This document shows positions 33,146 to 42,121 of a stretch of 64,000 nt of DNA, piece after piece. The stretch spans positions 4,154,001 to 4,218,000 of the forward strand of contig NZ_CP125947.1 in NCBI RefSeq assembly GCF_030064165.1, written 5' to 3'. The notes under the pieces were generated by a model, which was not told the origin of the DNA, ran no database searches, and saw only the letters and a program-made list of their open reading frames with translations. Position 1 is the stretch's first letter, and each line of letters begins with the position of its first letter. Both the position numbers and the translations under genes were made by a program. This DNA is from Comamonas resistens. Lineage in GTDB: Bacteria; Pseudomonadota; Gammaproteobacteria; Burkholderiales; Burkholderiaceae_C.

Positions 33146-35077
33146 ATGCCTGTTGCCTATTCGAACGTCTATCTGCAATCTGCCGGCATGTTTCTGCCCG
33201 GCGCTCCGGTCGACAACGCCGGCATGGACGCGTTCGTTGCACCGTTGAACCGCATCTCCGAGCGCATCAAGCGCCGCATCCTGGCCGAGAACGGCATTCA
33301 GACGCGCCACTACGCCATCGACGGTGAAGGCCAGACCGTCTTCAGCAACACGCAGATGGCCAAGGGCGCCATCGAGCACACCCTGTCGCTGGCGGGCAAG
33401 ACACTGGCCGATGTGGGCTATCTGTCCAGCGGTTCCTCAGGCGGCGACGCGCTCATGCCCGGCTTTGCCAGCATGATCCAGGGAGAGATGGCAGCCCCGC
33501 CCATGGAGACTCTGTCCGTGCACGGTGTCTGCGCCGCCAGCGTGGGCGCCATGCAGGCCGCTGCCATGGCCGTGGACAGCGGTGCGCATGAGCTGGCCCT
33601 GTCCGTGGCCAGCGAGATGCCGTCGCGTCTGTTCAAGCGCTCGCGCTTTGCCACGCAGGGCTATGACACCGACTTTGACGCGCACTTTCTGCGCTGGATG
33701 CTTTCGGACGGTGCGGGTGCCGTGCTGCTGGGCGGACCCAAGGCCCTGCCTCAGATGAACGGACTGCGACTAAAGCTCAAGTGGACGCATCAGCGCAGCT
33801 TTGCGGGCGACTACCCCGTATGCATGCAGCTGGGCCTGACGGCCGACCGCAGCAAAAGCCATCTGGACTTCCCCGCATGGGCCGATGCCGAAGCCGCTGG
33901 CGCCCTGTCCCTGCGCCAGGACATACGCCTGTTGCCGCATCTGTTCGATGTCTGCATTCACGAATACGCCGACCTGGCGCACAAGGGCTGGGTGCCCGAG
34001 CGCGGCATTGACCACTTCCTGTGCCATTACTCGTCGGAGCGCTTCATCCCCGTGGTGGACGACTTGCTGCAAAAAGCCCAGCTGGCCATCCCGCGCGAGC
34101 GCTGGTGGAGCAATCTGGCATGGCGCGGCAACACGGGCGCAGCGTCGATTTTCATCATGATGTCGGAGTTTCTGCAAAAGCAGGGCAGCCACCTCAAACC
34201 CGGCGAAACCGTGCTCTGCTTCATTCCCGAATCAGGCCGCTTCACCGCTGGCTACATGCTATGGGAAGTAGAGCTGGATGCGCCCGTCCAGCAAGCGTCA
34301 GCGGCATATTTTCCTCATAAAACCTCGACATCGGACCGCATCGCCAATGACGCTCTGCCCGATGTCTCCACCATTGCCGCGCCGCACGACCCGGACACCG
34401 CGCCACAGCAATTGGCTCCGTTGCTGACCGAGCTGGCCAGCATCTGGCAGGACTACCGCTCACGCGTCTGGCGCACGCCGCTGCTGCACCGCATTCGCAC
34501 GCGCCAGTTGCAGACCGGCGACTATGTGCGCTGGATGAGTCACTGGATTCCCCAGGTACGCGAAGGCAGCCTGTGGATGCGCGAAGGCGCGGCATCGCTG
34601 ACCGGCGACTATGCACAGCTGGCCTCGCTGATCGACCTGCATGCGGGCGAAGAGCAAAACGACTTCAAGATTCTGCACAGCGACTATCTGACCGCAGGCG
34701 GCACGGAAACCGATATCGCCAAGCTGCGCCGCAACCCCGGCGGCGAGGCACTCAACGCCTATCTGCACGGGCTAGCCGCCACGCCCAACCCCATTGGCCT
34801 GCTGGGCGCCATCTACATCATCGAAGGCACGGGCCAGCGCATCGTCCCCAGCCTGCTGCCGCTGCTGCGCCAGGCCCTGCCGCTGCCGCCCGAGGCCTTC
34901 CGTTTTCTGGAGTACCACGGCGCCAATGATGAAAACCATCTGGAACGCTGGCTCATGGCCGTGCAGATGGCACTGGCGCTGGACAGCGAAGGCACGGCCC
35001 AGCAGGCCATACTGCAGACGGCACGCAACACGGCGGCCATGTATCTGATGCAGTTTCAGCATGTGCTGGCCGAGTGA
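33146..35077 (+). CDS. Ketoacyl synthase III-like protein fused to a heme-oxygenase-like (HDO/TenA-type) domain
   Basis: 643 residues, twice the length of FabH. Residues 1-385 form a thiolase-fold KAS III: Cys129 in SVHGVCAAS, His294 in FLCHYSSERF (in place of the FabH HQAN form), Asn329 in WRGNTGAAS, all three catalytic positions filled. After a linker (about 385-425), residues 425-643 are all-helical with the pattern of iron-containing redox enzymes of the heme-oxygenase-like di-iron class. Candidate ligands are in LHAGEEQNDF (500-507), EGTGQ (560) and YHGANDENHLE (590-600). It probably condenses an acyl group and then oxidises or cleaves it. GAGG precedes the ATG. The function of the whole is unknown. 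Confidence 0.75.
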   Translation: MPVAYSNVYLQSAGMFLPGAPVDNAGMDAFVAPLNRISERIKRRILAENGIQTRHYAIDGEGQTVFSNTQMAKGAIEHTLSLAGKTLADVGYLSSGSSGGDALMPGFASMIQGEMAAPPMETLSVHGVCAASVGAMQAAAMAVDSGAHELALSVASEMPSRLFKRSRFATQGYDTDFDAHFLRWMLSDGAGAVLLGGPKALPQMNGLRLKLKWTHQRSFAGDYPVCMQLGLTADRSKSHLDFPAWADAEAAGALSLRQDIRLLPHLFDVCIHEYADLAHKGWVPERGIDHFLCHYSSERFIPVVDDLLQKAQLAIPRERWWSNLAWRGNTGAASIFIMMSEFLQKQGSHLKPGETVLCFIPESGRFTAGYMLWEVELDAPVQQASAAYFPHKTSTSDRIANDALPDVSTIAAPHDPDTAPQQLAPLLTELASIWQDYRSRVWRTPLLHRIRTRQLQTGDYVRWMSHWIPQVREGSLWMREGAASLTGDYAQLASLIDLHAGEEQNDFKILHSDYLTAGGTETDIAKLRRNPGGEALNAYLHGLAATPNPIGLLGAIYIIEGTGQRIVPSLLPLLRQALPLPPEAFRFLEYHGANDENHLERWLMAVQMALALDSEGTAQQAILQTARNTAAMYLMQFQHVLAE

Positions 35078-35100
35078 GACGATCAACGCAGGACAAGCAG

Positions 35101-36030
35101 ATGAAGAACGAGTTCAACGACCATGCCTGGGACGAGAGGGATCCCAGCCCCTGGCTGGCCCTCTACCTGGATCAGAGCACGCCCCTGCCCGACGATGTGA
35201 AGGCCGCCTGGCTGCGTGACTGCAGCAGCGCATCGCGCCAGTACTTTCTGCCTGCCATGCGCCCGCTGGCACGCCTGTCGATGATCGTGATTCAGGCGCT
35301 GAAGATTTTTCTCCCCAAAAGATGGGCGCACTCCATCTTGCTGCACAGGCTGCTGGCCTTTGGCATGAAGAAATTTCTCTCTCCCGAGGCCAACTGGCTG
35401 ATCATGCGGCACTTCCATCTGGGCTCCCAGGTGCTGCAGTTCGTTGCAGCCAACGCACCTACCAAAGTCAGCACATCACCGCTGACTCCGGTGGAAATCG
35501 ACGATGTGAAGGACGAGCTGTTTCTCAAACACGACCTCAACCTCTTCAACTTCGTGATCCGCCTGAACAAGGCTCTGCGTGAAAACAATCAGGAGCTGGT
35601 TCCCGTCCCTGAGCCCGACTTCTCCATGATCCGCGAGCCGGAGCTGAAGCTGGAAGACATGCCCCATGGCCGCTTCAATGTCATAGACCTGCAAAGCGCC
35701 ATCGAGCTCTACACCCCCATCTACCAATTGCTGCTGACAGACAACGACTTCTGGCGCGCCAGCAATTCGCTGCAGCTCGACGAGACACTGGCCATCTACT
35801 GCGCCAAGATCCTGGCCTCGCCAGAGCATTTGGTACTGCTCAACAACAAGCACCCCATGGTGCCGCTGTCCACGCTGTATGCCGCCTACCGTCTGGTGCT
35901 GCATGGCCTGTCCACCGAAATGCTGCACTCCTTGCTAACACGAATGGCCAATGGAGAACACCCTGTCCCGGCGCGCGAGCTGGCCAAGATGCACAAGACA
36001 GCCGATGCGGCGGTGGCACAACAGGACTGA
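35101..36030 (+). CDS. Unknown protein of the lipid-type operon
   Basis: 309 residues. I do not recognise a family. The middle has a moderately hydrophobic basic stretch (about 55-90, with KIFLPKRWAHSILLHRLLAFGMKKF) that could be membrane-associated or a lipid-facing helix. The rest is soluble and helical with many Leu, and there are no Cys motifs. AGGA seven bases before the ATG at 35101 supports this start; a GTG at 35074 overlapping the previous stop is the alternative. Its place right after the KAS-HDO gene suggests a partner or carrier for that enzyme. Confidence 0.6.
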   Translation: MKNEFNDHAWDERDPSPWLALYLDQSTPLPDDVKAAWLRDCSSASRQYFLPAMRPLARLSMIVIQALKIFLPKRWAHSILLHRLLAFGMKKFLSPEANWLIMRHFHLGSQVLQFVAANAPTKVSTSPLTPVEIDDVKDELFLKHDLNLFNFVIRLNKALRENNQELVPVPEPDFSMIREPELKLEDMPHGRFNVIDLQSAIELYTPIYQLLLTDNDFWRASNSLQLDETLAIYCAKILASPEHLVLLNNKHPMVPLSTLYAAYRLVLHGLSTEMLHSLLTRMANGEHPVPARELAKMHKTADAAVAQQD

Positions 36031-36037
36031 CACCACC

Positions 36038-36682
36038 ATGTCCAGAATTGACAACCGCATCACCGGCATCCGCTTCGACGATCAGAAACTCTGGCTGATG
36101 CTGGCCGATGGCCGTAGCTTCAGCGAGTCCATCAAACGCCATATCCGGCTGGAAAAAGCCACACCCGAACAGCGCCAGCAATGGACGCTGACCGATGACG
36201 ACCACGGCATCAACTGGCCTCAGCTGTGGCAGCCCTCGGACACAGGCATGGTCAACATCTGGGATATCGAGCAGGACCTGATGTACGAACAGGCACTCCA
36301 GGCTCTGCAAGCCGTGCAATGGAATACTGCACGGGTCTCCCAGACACAGCATGAACTGGTGGCCCTGTGGCGCATGGAAGCCGATATCAACAATGGCGGC
36401 TTTCTGCAGCTCCTGGGTAACTGGGGTGTGGAAAACTTCCAGGTCACGCTGCGTGCCTTGCAAACCCTTGGAGCAACGCAGACCCATCAGTGCCTGCAGG
36501 ACATGTTTGCCGTCGTCCGGCGCTTCGAGGATTCGCCCGAGCACACCTCTTTGTCCGATCTGCCGGCCTTGCTGACCGAGGCTGAGCATGAGCGTCTGCA
36601 GGAACTGGACGAAGCCTTCTGGGACTATCCCGAGCGCCTGAGCCGGTTGATCGTCATGCACTATGGACAGGCTGCTGCATGA
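36038..36682 (+). CDS. DUF2442-DMP19 (DUF4375)-like two-domain protein
   Basis: 214 residues. The N-terminal 65 or so match DUF2442 (ITGIRFDDQKLWLMLADGRS, then a PEQRQQWTLTDDDHGINWP block). The C-terminal part has the DMP19-like motif ADINNGGFLQLLGNWG followed by helices. DUF2442 proteins accompany small toxin or conjugation genes, and DMP19 is a DNA mimic of Neisseria; both meanings here are inference. Spacing is 7 bp after the preceding gene and it overlaps the next by ATGA, so it is in the same transcription unit. Confidence 0.75.
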   Translation: MSRIDNRITGIRFDDQKLWLMLADGRSFSESIKRHIRLEKATPEQRQQWTLTDDDHGINWPQLWQPSDTGMVNIWDIEQDLMYEQALQALQAVQWNTARVSQTQHELVALWRMEADINNGGFLQLLGNWGVENFQVTLRALQTLGATQTHQCLQDMFAVVRRFEDSPEHTSLSDLPALLTEAEHERLQELDEAFWDYPERLSRLIVMHYGQAAA

Positions 36683-37257
36683 GCCCCAAAAAAAGCGACT
36701 CCCTGGCCTTTCGCAAGCTGCTGGTGGATGAGGCCTTGAATCGCACGCCCACAGGTGGCTTCCCCGAGCTGGAAAAGCGCCACCAGCTCCAACCCGGCAC
36801 CTTGTTTGACTGGGTGGAAGAACTGGGCCCCACACCACCGCCCGCACCTTTTTCCGCCCTGCATTTCTGGATAGGTAACACCGCGCTGGACGAAGCCGAT
36901 TTCTCGCGGTATTTCAACCATGCCGATGACTACTGGGACAGGGATATCGAGGAAATCGAAGCATCGGACAAGAATCTCACCGGCTGCGGCTTCTGTGAGG
37001 ATCTGAACAGCGCGTTTCTCTACGATGAAGACCTGCTGCTGGTGATCCACCTGCCAAAGCCCGTCCCTGTCGAAGAGATCGTTGCTCATAGCACTCTGGA
37101 TAGTGACGAATCGCTGGCTCTGATCGTGCAAGCTTGCATGGCGCGGGGCATCCATCAGGCCAATGTCATGTTCGCCTATGCAGACCCCACCCAGCCCATT
37201 CCCGAGCCTGACAAGCTCTATAACGGCCTGCCCTATATCGGCCTGTTTGACGACTGA
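36679..37257 (+). CDS. Imm22-like immunity family protein
   Basis: 192 residues. The block ALHFWIGNTALDEADFSRYF ... DYWDRDIEEIEAS ... CGFCEDLNSAFLYDEDLLLV, read in pieces, resembles the immunity-22 family of polymorphic toxin systems. No toxin gene is present next to it, so it may be an orphan immunity protein or may have been reused. It overlaps the previous gene by 4 bp (ATGA) and is followed 11 bp later by an unknown gene. Confidence 0.7.
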   Translation: MSPKKSDSLAFRKLLVDEALNRTPTGGFPELEKRHQLQPGTLFDWVEELGPTPPPAPFSALHFWIGNTALDEADFSRYFNHADDYWDRDIEEIEASDKNLTGCGFCEDLNSAFLYDEDLLLVIHLPKPVPVEEIVAHSTLDSDESLALIVQACMARGIHQANVMFAYADPTQPIPEPDKLYNGLPYIGLFDD

Positions 37258-37268
37258 GGCAAGCTGTA

Positions 37269-38420
37269 ATGAATAGCTTCATCACCCAGTTGCCCCAGCA
37301 GTTCCCTGACTTGCACCTCGACCACAAGGATGCAGCGCGCACATTGATCACCAAAGCAGATGTCGATGGCCTCATGGAAGTCGAAATCATGATCCATCAC
37401 TATGCGCAGGGAGGCTTTTCTGCAACCCGCTACGAAGAAAGCATGGTGTTGGGAGCTGGCGATCTTTCCCACGCCTGGGTCACACTGCGCGATGGTGAGC
37501 GCAATGTCATTCACCACGAGGTGATTTGTGCCCCTTCACGGCTGCAACAGCTGATTGCCGAATGGTGCGCAAAACCTGAGCCGGCACCCGCAACGATCAG
37601 GCTCAAGCCCGCCCCGGCGGCGCTTGCAAGCAGCTGGGATTCAGCCGTCTCACCCATCATCAAGCAAGACATAGACCCAGCCATGCTGGAAAGTCTGCCC
37701 GATGCTTGCGCAGCTGCAGAGCAATTGCGGGTCGACCTGAGCAGCCTTGACCCCATGCGCCTGGTCCAGTCCTGGCCGCGCGATGAACGTGGGCGGCTTG
37801 CGGCTCGCACCACCGCCATTCTGGCGGCCTACGGCCCTGCCACCCGCAAACGACAGCCCTGCTTGCTGATTCGCTCTGCAATGCAAAGCAAGATGCCCGG
37901 CTGGGAGCTGTTGCTGTCGCAGGAATTTCTCTACAACCAGCGCCACCAGTGGAGTGATTCGCCCTGGCTGTGGACTGCGCAGCCAGCTCCGCCCACAAGC
38001 CGGCTGGAACAGCAGGCTCGCAAGCTGATGGCTCAAGGGAAAATTGGCGAAGCCTGTGAGCTGTGCGGTGTGCAGCTCGGCGAAAAAGTGCGCAGGCTGT
38101 CCGCAGGCATGGGCTTTCAGCGGTTTGAGCCTGTATCCCAGGCCTGGCCGGACGAGCTGCGCATGGCCTTGCTGCAGCTGGCTCCTTGGCGGTTATCCGC
38201 AGGTTTGCAACGCATTCAACAGCACCTTGAACGGAGCAACCGCAAGCCCCCGAAAGCCGGCAGTTGGGAACGCAAGCTGTTCTGGTTTTCCGGCCAGCGC
38301 CAGCAAGTCCGCTGGGGCCTGGGTGCCGGGCTGGATGCACAGGGCAAGCCCTGGCTGGACCTGATTGCCACGGCCTCCAACGAACACCTGCCCGAGCCAG
38401 ACTGGAAAAATCCCGGTTGA
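37269..38420 (+). CDS. Unknown protein downstream of the Imm22-like gene
   Basis: 383 residues, soluble, no signal or membrane segment, no motif that I recognise. It is Trp-, Gln- and Pro-rich in the second half, with one CELC pair near residue 262. It is the last of the seven-gene run and ends 71 bp before the convergent GGDEF-EAL gene. No terminator is evident. It may belong to the immunity-like tail; nothing in the sequence shows its role. Confidence 0.55.
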   Translation: MNSFITQLPQQFPDLHLDHKDAARTLITKADVDGLMEVEIMIHHYAQGGFSATRYEESMVLGAGDLSHAWVTLRDGERNVIHHEVICAPSRLQQLIAEWCAKPEPAPATIRLKPAPAALASSWDSAVSPIIKQDIDPAMLESLPDACAAAEQLRVDLSSLDPMRLVQSWPRDERGRLAARTTAILAAYGPATRKRQPCLLIRSAMQSKMPGWELLLSQEFLYNQRHQWSDSPWLWTAQPAPPTSRLEQQARKLMAQGKIGEACELCGVQLGEKVRRLSAGMGFQRFEPVSQAWPDELRMALLQLAPWRLSAGLQRIQQHLERSNRKPPKAGSWERKLFWFSGQRQQVRWGLGAGLDAQGKPWLDLIATASNEHLPEPDWKNPG

Positions 38421-38491
38421 GATCGTTCAAGACCTTCACCAGGTCCTCATAAAGTTCAACACCGGTTTGGCCTGCCCCGATGTTTGGCCGC

Positions 38492-40261
38492 TCAGGCTGC
38501 CGCCAGCCATGCCTGCATCTGTTCTGCAGACATGGCGCGCGAGTGCAGCCAGCCCTGAAAGCACTCGCAGCCTATGTCGCGCAGCAGTTGCAACTGATCG
38601 GGCTGCTCCACGCCTTCGGCGACCACCTCCAGGTCCAGCGCGTGGACCATATGCACAATGCCGCCCATCAAGCTGTCCCGGCATGGCGAGGGAAAGAGAA
38701 ATTCTCGCCCCAGCTTGACACGCTGCAGCGGCAGATACTGCAGATAGGCCAGCGATGAGTGGCCGGTACCGAAGTCATCGAGGGCAATCGTCACACCCAG
38801 CTGCGCCAGCGCCCCTAGCACCTGGCGCCCCTGGTCGGGGTTGATCATGGCCTGCGACTCGGTGATTTCCAGCTCCAGCCACTGAGGCGGCACATCGTGC
38901 CGCTGCAGACAGGTTCGCACCTGCTCCACCAGATTCACCTGTCGCAGCTGATAGGCCGAGAGGTTGACCGCCACGCGCAGCGGCGTGCCGGACTTCAGCC
39001 ACAGGGCAATCTGCCTGCAGGCCGCATCCAGCACATAGTTGCCCAGAGCCACGATCTGGCCCGAGGCTTCGGCCACCGGAATGAAACGCGCCGGGATGAC
39101 ATTGCCCAGTACCGGGTCATGCCAGCGCAACAAGCCCTCCACGCCCACGATACGTGCCGTCTGTACATCGACTTGCGGCTGGTAATGCAGCTGCAGCCCA
39201 CCGTAGCTGAGCGCCATGCGCAAGCGCTCTGCCAACAGCACGCGCTCCGCCATCTCCTTACCCATGCACGCTTCGAAAAACACGGCATGCCCCCGGCCCT
39301 GGGCCTTGGCGGCATACATGGCCATGTCGGCAAAGCGCATGAGGTCATCTCCCGCCTGCGCATTGTCGGGATACAGCGCAATACCGATGCTGGCTCCGAA
39401 ATCCAGGGCCAGGCCATCGAGCTTGAACGGCAGCGACAGCGCCGCCAGAATCTGCTCGCTCCAGAAATGCGCGCGGCCTGCATTTTCGCCCACCAGCAGC
39501 ACCATGAATTCATCACCACCCAGCCGCGCCAGAATGCCCTCGCTGCGCAATTGCGACTTCAGCCGCCGCGCCACTTCACGCAACAGCTGGTCGCCTGCCG
39601 CGTGGCCGTAGCCGTCATTGATGGCCTTGAAGTTGTCCAGATCCAGCTGCAACAGGGCCAGGGCATCGCCCCCTTCCTGCGCAATCTTGAGCTGCTCCTG
39701 CAGTTCCTGGCCGAACTGCCAGCGGTTATGCAATCCGGTCAGCGTGTCGCGCGTGGCCTGAAACTTCAGGCGCTGCTGCATCTGATTGAGCTCGGTCACA
39801 TCCCGCACGAAAGCGACGGCCAGGCTGTTGTTCTCATCGCCAAAATGGCCGAGCGCAATATCCACCGGTACCGCACCGCCCTGTTTGCGCTGCAGCCACA
39901 GCGATCCACCCATGCCCATGGGACGGCGTGCAGGCTGTGCGAAATAGCTGCTCAGATAGGCGCCATGCGTGGAGCGCGATTCTTCTGGCAGCAGAATGTC
40001 GAGCGCCTGGGCTTCCAGCTCATGACGCTCATAGCCCGATATGGCCAGCATGGCGGCATTGGCGGCGACGATGCGTCCGTCCCGGTGCACGAGCAAGATG
40101 CCGTCGGGCGCCGCATCCAGGGCGTCACGCTCGCGCGAAGTGAGCAAGGCGCCAGCATCTGCCGGCCATGTGCCAAGGGCCTGTGCCAACCTGCTTTGAC
40201 ATTCAAGCAGTGACGTTGCGGAAATCGGCTCCATCAACGTGGAAAACGGGCACTCGGCCAT
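38492..40261 (-). CDS. PAS-GGDEF-EAL cyclic di-GMP protein
   Basis: 589 residues, cytoplasmic. A PAS domain (about 45-165, ALDAAPDGILLVHRDGRIVAA) is followed by GGDEF with RDTLTGLHNRWQF and the intact loop LGGDEF, then EAL as VGVEGLLRW (EGLL). The other EAL catalytic residues are present: NLSAYQLR, ELEITES, DDFGTGHSS, the Lys of VKLGREF and FQGW. In the usual KIDR-type motif after the Lys, Gly replaces Asp. Both synthesis and hydrolysis look possible. AGGAG seven bases before the ATG at 40261 sets the start. Confidence 0.9.
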   Translation of the reverse strand: MAECPFSTLMEPISATSLLECQSRLAQALGTWPADAGALLTSRERDALDAAPDGILLVHRDGRIVAANAAMLAISGYERHELEAQALDILLPEESRSTHGAYLSSYFAQPARRPMGMGGSLWLQRKQGGAVPVDIALGHFGDENNSLAVAFVRDVTELNQMQQRLKFQATRDTLTGLHNRWQFGQELQEQLKIAQEGGDALALLQLDLDNFKAINDGYGHAAGDQLLREVARRLKSQLRSEGILARLGGDEFMVLLVGENAGRAHFWSEQILAALSLPFKLDGLALDFGASIGIALYPDNAQAGDDLMRFADMAMYAAKAQGRGHAVFFEACMGKEMAERVLLAERLRMALSYGGLQLHYQPQVDVQTARIVGVEGLLRWHDPVLGNVIPARFIPVAEASGQIVALGNYVLDAACRQIALWLKSGTPLRVAVNLSAYQLRQVNLVEQVRTCLQRHDVPPQWLELEITESQAMINPDQGRQVLGALAQLGVTIALDDFGTGHSSLAYLQYLPLQRVKLGREFLFPSPCRDSLMGGIVHMVHALDLEVVAEGVEQPDQLQLLRDIGCECFQGWLHSRAMSAEQMQAWLAAA

Positions 40262-40497
40262 ATGCGCACTCCTAGCAGTCACCGCGGTGTACTGCTTGGC
40301 GCACCTTCAAGGCCGTGTCACCCGCCCTCAAACCGCGTCGCTACAGTCATTCCGCCAACGATTCAAGGCGCCCACTATGCGCAGTGACATCGCTGCGGGC
40401 TTTGCGCTGGATCAAACAGCAACATGTAACAAGGGGTTTCACTTACGCCGCAACCAAAGACAAAGACTTGCTCACCTCCGGCTGCGACCAAGGTGGC

Positions 40498-41109
40498 TCA
40501 GCTGTTGCCCAGCAGCATCTTCACATCCTGCGTCAGCAATTGCGGACCTGCACCATAGCGTTCATAGACGCGCAAACGGCCCTGAGGATCGTACAGATAG
40601 GTGCCTGCCGAATGGTCCAGCGTGTAGGTGCCTTCAATCTTGCCGGGCACCTTCTTGTAGAAGATCTTGAAGTCCTTGGCCACGGCGGCAATTTCGTCTG
40701 GCGTGCCATGCAGGCCGACAAAGCTCTCATCGAAATTGGCCAGATAGGCCTTGAGCACCTCGGGCGTGTCGCGCTCGGGGTCCAGGGAAACAAAGATGGG
40801 CTGCAGCTTGCCCCCATCAGCGCCCAGAGCCTGTTTGACTTCCAGCAGCTCCTGCAAGGTCGTAGGGCAGACATCGGGGCACTGGGTATAGCCAAAGAAC
40901 ACGGCCACCACCTTGCCGGAGAAATCCTTGAGGCTGCGCTTTTGACCGTTCACATCGGTCAGAGGAAGATCCTTGGCGTAATCAGCGCCCGTCACATCCA
41001 CGCCCTGAAACTTGGGCTTGCTCTCGTCCTTGCAGGCAGTCAATGCAAAGGCGGCCGTACAGGCCAGTGTTGCAGCGCTCAGAACGCGCAGCGCAGCTCG
41101 TTTATCCAT
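40498..41109 (-). CDS. SCO1/SenC copper chaperone for cytochrome oxidase
   Basis: 203 residues. A lipoprotein-type signal ends LTAC (Cys26). The thioredoxin-fold SCO domain has the copper ligands Cys77 and Cys81 in CPDVC and the distal His in TLDHSAG. It loads the CuA site of subunit II and/or acts as a thiol oxidoreductase in the periplasm. It is the last gene of the assembly group SURF1, SCO-like, ctaB, SCO1, six bases after ctaB. Confidence 0.93.
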   Translation of the reverse strand: MDKRAALRVLSAATLACTAAFALTACKDESKPKFQGVDVTGADYAKDLPLTDVNGQKRSLKDFSGKVVAVFFGYTQCPDVCPTTLQELLEVKQALGADGGKLQPIFVSLDPERDTPEVLKAYLANFDESFVGLHGTPDEIAAVAKDFKIFYKKVPGKIEGTYTLDHSAGTYLYDPQGRLRVYERYGAGPQLLTQDVKMLLGNS

Positions 41110-41115
41110 GGTCAG

Positions 41116-42039
41116 TCAGGCTAGGTAGTGATCCACCAGCAAGGCTGCAAACAGCAGGCTCAGGTGAATCAGGGAAAAGCGGAAGGTCTTGCGTGCCAGC
41201 GCATCCGAATAGTTGCGCAGCAATGCCCAACCATAACCGCAAAAAACCAACCCCAGAACCACTGCGGCAAAGAGATAGAAATAGCCGCTCATGCCCACGA
41301 CGAACGGCAGCAGGCAGGCCGCGAACAACACGACGGTATAGAGAAACACCTGCAGCCGCGTGAAGGCATTGCCGTGCGTCACGGGCAGCATGGGCAGGCC
41401 CGAGCGGCGATAGTCCTCCACCCGGTACAGCGCAAGCGCCCAGAAGTGCGGCGGCGTCCAGATAAAGATGATGAGAAACAGCAGCCACGCCTCATGCCCG
41501 ACCTGACCTGTCATGGCGGCCCAGCCCAGCACGGGCGGCATGGCCCCCGATGCCCCGCCGATCACGATGTTCTGCGGCGTCAGCGGCTTGAGCACCAGGG
41601 TGTAGATCACCGCATAGCCGATGAAGGTGGCCAGCGTCAGCCACAGCGTCAGCGCATTCACGGCCAGCAGCAGAATGGCCGCCCCCGCCGCACACAGCAG
41701 CGCGGAAAACACCAGCGCCTGCCGGTTGGAAAGCTCGCCCCGCGCCGTGGGACGCCAGGCCGTGCGTTTCATGCGCGCGTCGATGCCCCGCTCCACCAAG
41801 CAGTTGAAGGCCGCAGCCGCCGCTGCCACCAGCCAGATGCCTGCGCTAGCCACCAGCATCAACGACCAGTCATGCCAACCGGGTACCCCGGGAACGGCCA
41901 GCACCATGCCGATGAAAGCGCAGAACACGATGAGCTGCACCACGCGCGGTTTGGTCAGCGCGTAGTACTGCGACCAGCGTGAAGGCTGGGCCATTGCGGC
42001 CTGAGGGGTGCTTTCCACATTCATGACATCTGCCTGCAT
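41116..42039 (-). CDS. ctaB: Protoheme IX farnesyltransferase (heme O synthase)
   Basis: 307 residues, about nine membrane helices (UbiA superfamily). The prenyl-diphosphate Asp motifs are present as [15 protein letters not shown] and the second acidic region. [15 protein letters not shown] marks the start of the domain. It converts heme B to heme O, the precursor of heme A in the aa3 oxidase encoded nearby. Heme A synthase (ctaA), which usually sits next to it, is not present in this window. Confidence 0.95.
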   Translation of the reverse strand: MQADVMNVESTPQAAMAQPSRWSQYYALTKPRVVQLIVFCAFIGMVLAVPGVPGWHDWSLMLVASAGIWLVAAAAAAFNCLVERGIDARMKRTAWRPTARGELSNRQALVFSALLCAAGAAILLLAVNALTLWLTLATFIGYAVIYTLVLKPLTPQNIVIGGASGAMPPVLGWAAMTGQVGHEAWLLFLIIFIWTPPHFWALALYRVEDYRRSGLPMLPVTHGNAFTRLQVFLYTVVLFAACLLPFVVGMSGYFYLFAAVVLGLVFCGYGWALLRNYSDALARKTFRFSLIHLSLLFAALLVDHYLA

Positions 42040-42067
42040 ATCACCCTCTCTTTGCTGACTATGGTTT

Positions 42068-42100
42068 TGCTAGCTGCTGTCGCTTGATGCACAAGCGTTT
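42068..42100. repeat. Family A palindrome in the gap where ctaA would be expected
   Basis: TAGCTGCTGTCGCTT, 7-nt loop, AAGCG: a decayed copy in the 82-bp gap between the SCO-like gene and ctaB. Confidence 0.5.
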
Positions 42101-42121
42101 CAACCTGATTGCACCGCTTTT

